Assembly: GCA_023394035.1 (NCBI GenBank)
Contig: JAEXBK010000054.1
Coordinates: 1 to 6,883, forward strand
DNA: 6,883 nt
Direction of reading: 5' to 3'
Source of the DNA: Bacillota bacterium
GTDB taxonomy: Bacteria; Bacillota; Clostridia; Peptostreptococcales; Anaerovoracaceae
How positions within the stretch are numbered: the stretch's first letter is position 1; the number at the start of each line of letters is the position of its first letter. Shown piece by piece: positions 5,238 through 6,883 of this stretch. Made by a program: the position numbers and the translations under genes. Under the pieces are notes generated by a model that ran no database searches, was not told where the DNA came from, and saw only the letters and a program-made list of their open reading frames with translations.

Positions 5238-6883
5238 ATGAAAAGGACGAAAATCTTGGCATTGCTTATGTCTGTGCTCATGATCGTGACGATTTTCACC
5301 GCCTGCGGAGAGCCGGGCGGCACAAGCGGCACGAGCGGGGAATCTTCAGGTTCAAAAGAACAGGATGATACTATTGTATATGCCATGTGGAACTCTCCTT
5401 CAGGAGTGCTGAACCCGTTGTTGGTGGACGACGAGTACGATGGTGCCATTTTGAAATTCACATTTGATACTTTGCTCAAATACGATAAAAATCTCAACCT
5501 TGTGCCTAACATGGCAGAGAGCTATGAGATGAGCGATGATCAGCTTACCTTGACCTTTAAGCTGAAAGAGGGGATCAAGTGGCATGACGGGAAACCGGTG
5601 ACAGCCGAAGACGTTGCTTTTACATTCGAGTCAATGGCAAAACCCGACTATACGGGACCGAGGTACGGAGACGTCGAAGGTCTTAAAGGCGCGGCTGCAT
5701 GTCATAACGGTGAGACGGATAAAGTTGAAGGAATTACAGTGGTAGATGATCATACGGTCAAATTTGAATTTGCTCAGCCTTATGCGCCGGGATTAAGTAA
5801 AATAGGCGCAGATCGCGCGATAATCCCTAAACATATCTGGGGAGATATACCTCTCGGAGAGTGGCAAAAGAAAACGGAGCTCATGAATAAACCGATCGGC
5901 TGCGGACCTTATGTATTAAAGGAATTTGTACCGGGACAGTACGTTGAGCTTGAGGCATTTGAAGATTACTATGCCGGAAAAGCAAAAACTCCTAAATTCA
6001 TATTCAAGGTTTCGAATCAGGATACCGTTATCGCGGAATTAACGAGCGGAGAGATAGACATAGCGGATATTTCTTCATTGAAATCGCAGGACATAAAGAC
6101 ACTTGAGGATAACGGCGTAAAGGTTACGAGCTATACCGGTATAACAAGCCAGTACATGGGTTTTAACTTAAGAGAAAAGATCTTCCAGGACAAAAAAGTG
6201 CGTCAGGCGATAACTTACGCTATTGACCGCACACTTATGGTTGACAAGCTCCTTGAAGGTCGCGCAACGATCATCGATGCGCCGCTTCTTCCGACCTCAT
6301 GGGCATATCCTGAGGACGGTGTTCTGAATCCGTATAAGGCGGATCCGGAGAAAGCAAAATCTCTTCTTAAAGAGGCGGGCTGGGAAGACAAAAATGGCGA
6401 CGGGATCGTTGAAAATTCTGCAGGAGAAGCTTTCAAAGTCACCCTTAAATATCCTGTAGGAAATAAAATACGTGAACAAAGCGCGCCTATAATACAGGCA
6501 AATCTAAAAGCTGTCGGAATAGATGTAGAGCTTGAAATAATGGAATTCGCGGCGCTCCTTGACCAGGTAATGGCAAACCATGAATTTGACCTTTATCTCA
6601 TGGGAAGCAGTCTTGATACGGATCCGGACCCTAAGCCTATATGGCATTCAAGTTCCGCCTCCGACGAAAAAGGAAATTCCGCATGGAACATAGTCGGATT
6701 CCGTAATCCTGAAGCCGACAAGCTCATGGACGATGCTCTTAAGACGACAAATCAGGATGAAAGAAAAGCATATTATAAAGAGTTTTGCAAGATAGTAAAT
6801 GAAGAGGCGGCGGAGGTACTTCTCTATGCACCTAAGGTGATCAAGGCTTACAGCGGAAAGCTTGAGGGATATGATCCTTCGAC
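5238..6883 (+). CDS. Family 5 ABC transporter substrate-binding lipoprotein (peptide type), 3' end outside the window
   Basis: This is the extracellular, membrane-anchored binding protein of an oligopeptide/dipeptide (Opp/Dpp/App) type ABC importer. There are 548 codons without interruption, and the frame leaves the window without a stop. Most of the usual length for the family is already present, so only a short C-terminal piece should be missing. The start has GGAGGT at 5227-5232, five bases before the ATG. The signal peptide has KR at positions 2-3, a hydrophobic core, and lipobox FTAC with lipid-accepting Cys23. A Gly/Ser/Thr-rich linker (about 26-42) follows. The family 5 signature is WHDGKPVTAEDVAFTFE starting at Trp115. 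Later family patterns include GCGPYVLKEF, KKVRQAITYAIDR and FDLYLMGSS. DKNGDG (384-389) looks like a calcium-loop motif but is common at this site in the family. The ligand cannot be read from sequence; peptides are most likely, and nickel, glutathione or sugars are alternatives. Permease and ATPase genes are expected downstream. Confidence 0.92.
   Translation, partial: MKRTKILALLMSVLMIVTIFTACGEPGGTSGTSGESSGSKEQDDTIVYAMWNSPSGVLNPLLVDDEYDGAILKFTFDTLLKYDKNLNLVPNMAESYEMSDDQLTLTFKLKEGIKWHDGKPVTAEDVAFTFESMAKPDYTGPRYGDVEGLKGAAACHNGETDKVEGITVVDDHTVKFEFAQPYAPGLSKIGADRAIIPKHIWGDIPLGEWQKKTELMNKPIGCGPYVLKEFVPGQYVELEAFEDYYAGKAKTPKFIFKVSNQDTVIAELTSGEIDIADISSLKSQDIKTLEDNGVKVTSYTGITSQYMGFNLREKIFQDKKVRQAITYAIDRTLMVDKLLEGRATIIDAPLLPTSWAYPEDGVLNPYKADPEKAKSLLKEAGWEDKNGDGIVENSAGEAFKVTLKYPVGNKIREQSAPIIQANLKAVGIDVELEIMEFAALLDQVMANHEFDLYLMGSSLDTDPDPKPIWHSSSASDEKGNSAWNIVGFRNPEADKLMDDALKTTNQDERKAYYKEFCKIVNEEAAEVLLYAPKVIKAYSGKLEGYDPS

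Noticed and set aside
5198..5585. Two minus-strand frames (5198-5512 and 5400-5585) over the start of the peptide-binding protein
   Set aside because: They cover the promoter, signal peptide and conserved N-terminal domain of a well-supported gene and look like shadows. The same applies to the 6215-6479 frames.
6387..6404. DKNGDG calcium-loop-like motif in the binding protein
   Set aside because: It is a frequent sequence at this position in family 5 binding proteins and is not evidence of an EF-hand domain.

Overview
The window looks like chromosomal DNA of a low-to-moderate GC Gram-positive anaerobe in the Clostridia. The evidence is an AddB-type (not RecC-type) nuclease subunit, a PpaX-like HAD phosphatase, a lipoprotein peptide-binding protein with a Firmicutes-style lipobox, and a strong GGAGG ribosome binding site. 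The diverged N-terminus of AddB reminds me of the Anaerovoracaceae/Family XIII branch, but that placement is inference. All confident genes lie on the + strand.

Left part (6-3989): a complete ppaX-like gene is followed after 6 bases by a complete addB, probably as one operon. The usual partner addA does not follow. The last codons of addB double as the promoter of the next gene.

Middle (3990-4965): a complete tRNA-Thr(CGT) is followed directly by a 16-bp intrinsic terminator. Next comes a decayed second copy of the tRNA 3' end plus terminator. Then there is a near-consensus promoter, a roughly 135-base transcript unit carrying a 21-codon reading frame with its own ribosome binding site, and a second intrinsic terminator. 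This unit runs straight into a small four-helix membrane protein gene that resembles the C-terminal part of an ABC-2 type permease and may be a 5'-truncated remnant. Either the unit is a free-standing small RNA or small protein gene, or it is an attenuating leader for the membrane gene.

Right part (4966-6883): about 190 bases of A-rich sequence with no gene that I can see lead into a consensus promoter, a 7-bp inverted repeat just after the predicted transcription start, a strong ribosome binding site, and a family 5 peptide-binding lipoprotein gene that runs off the right end. It is probably the first gene of an oligopeptide ABC importer operon whose permease and ATPase genes lie beyond the window.

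The points most worth a second look are the 4274-4447 leader/small-RNA unit, the degenerate duplicate of the tRNA 3' end, and a patch of about 115 bp at roughly 76% GC inside addB that packs three strong inverted repeats.
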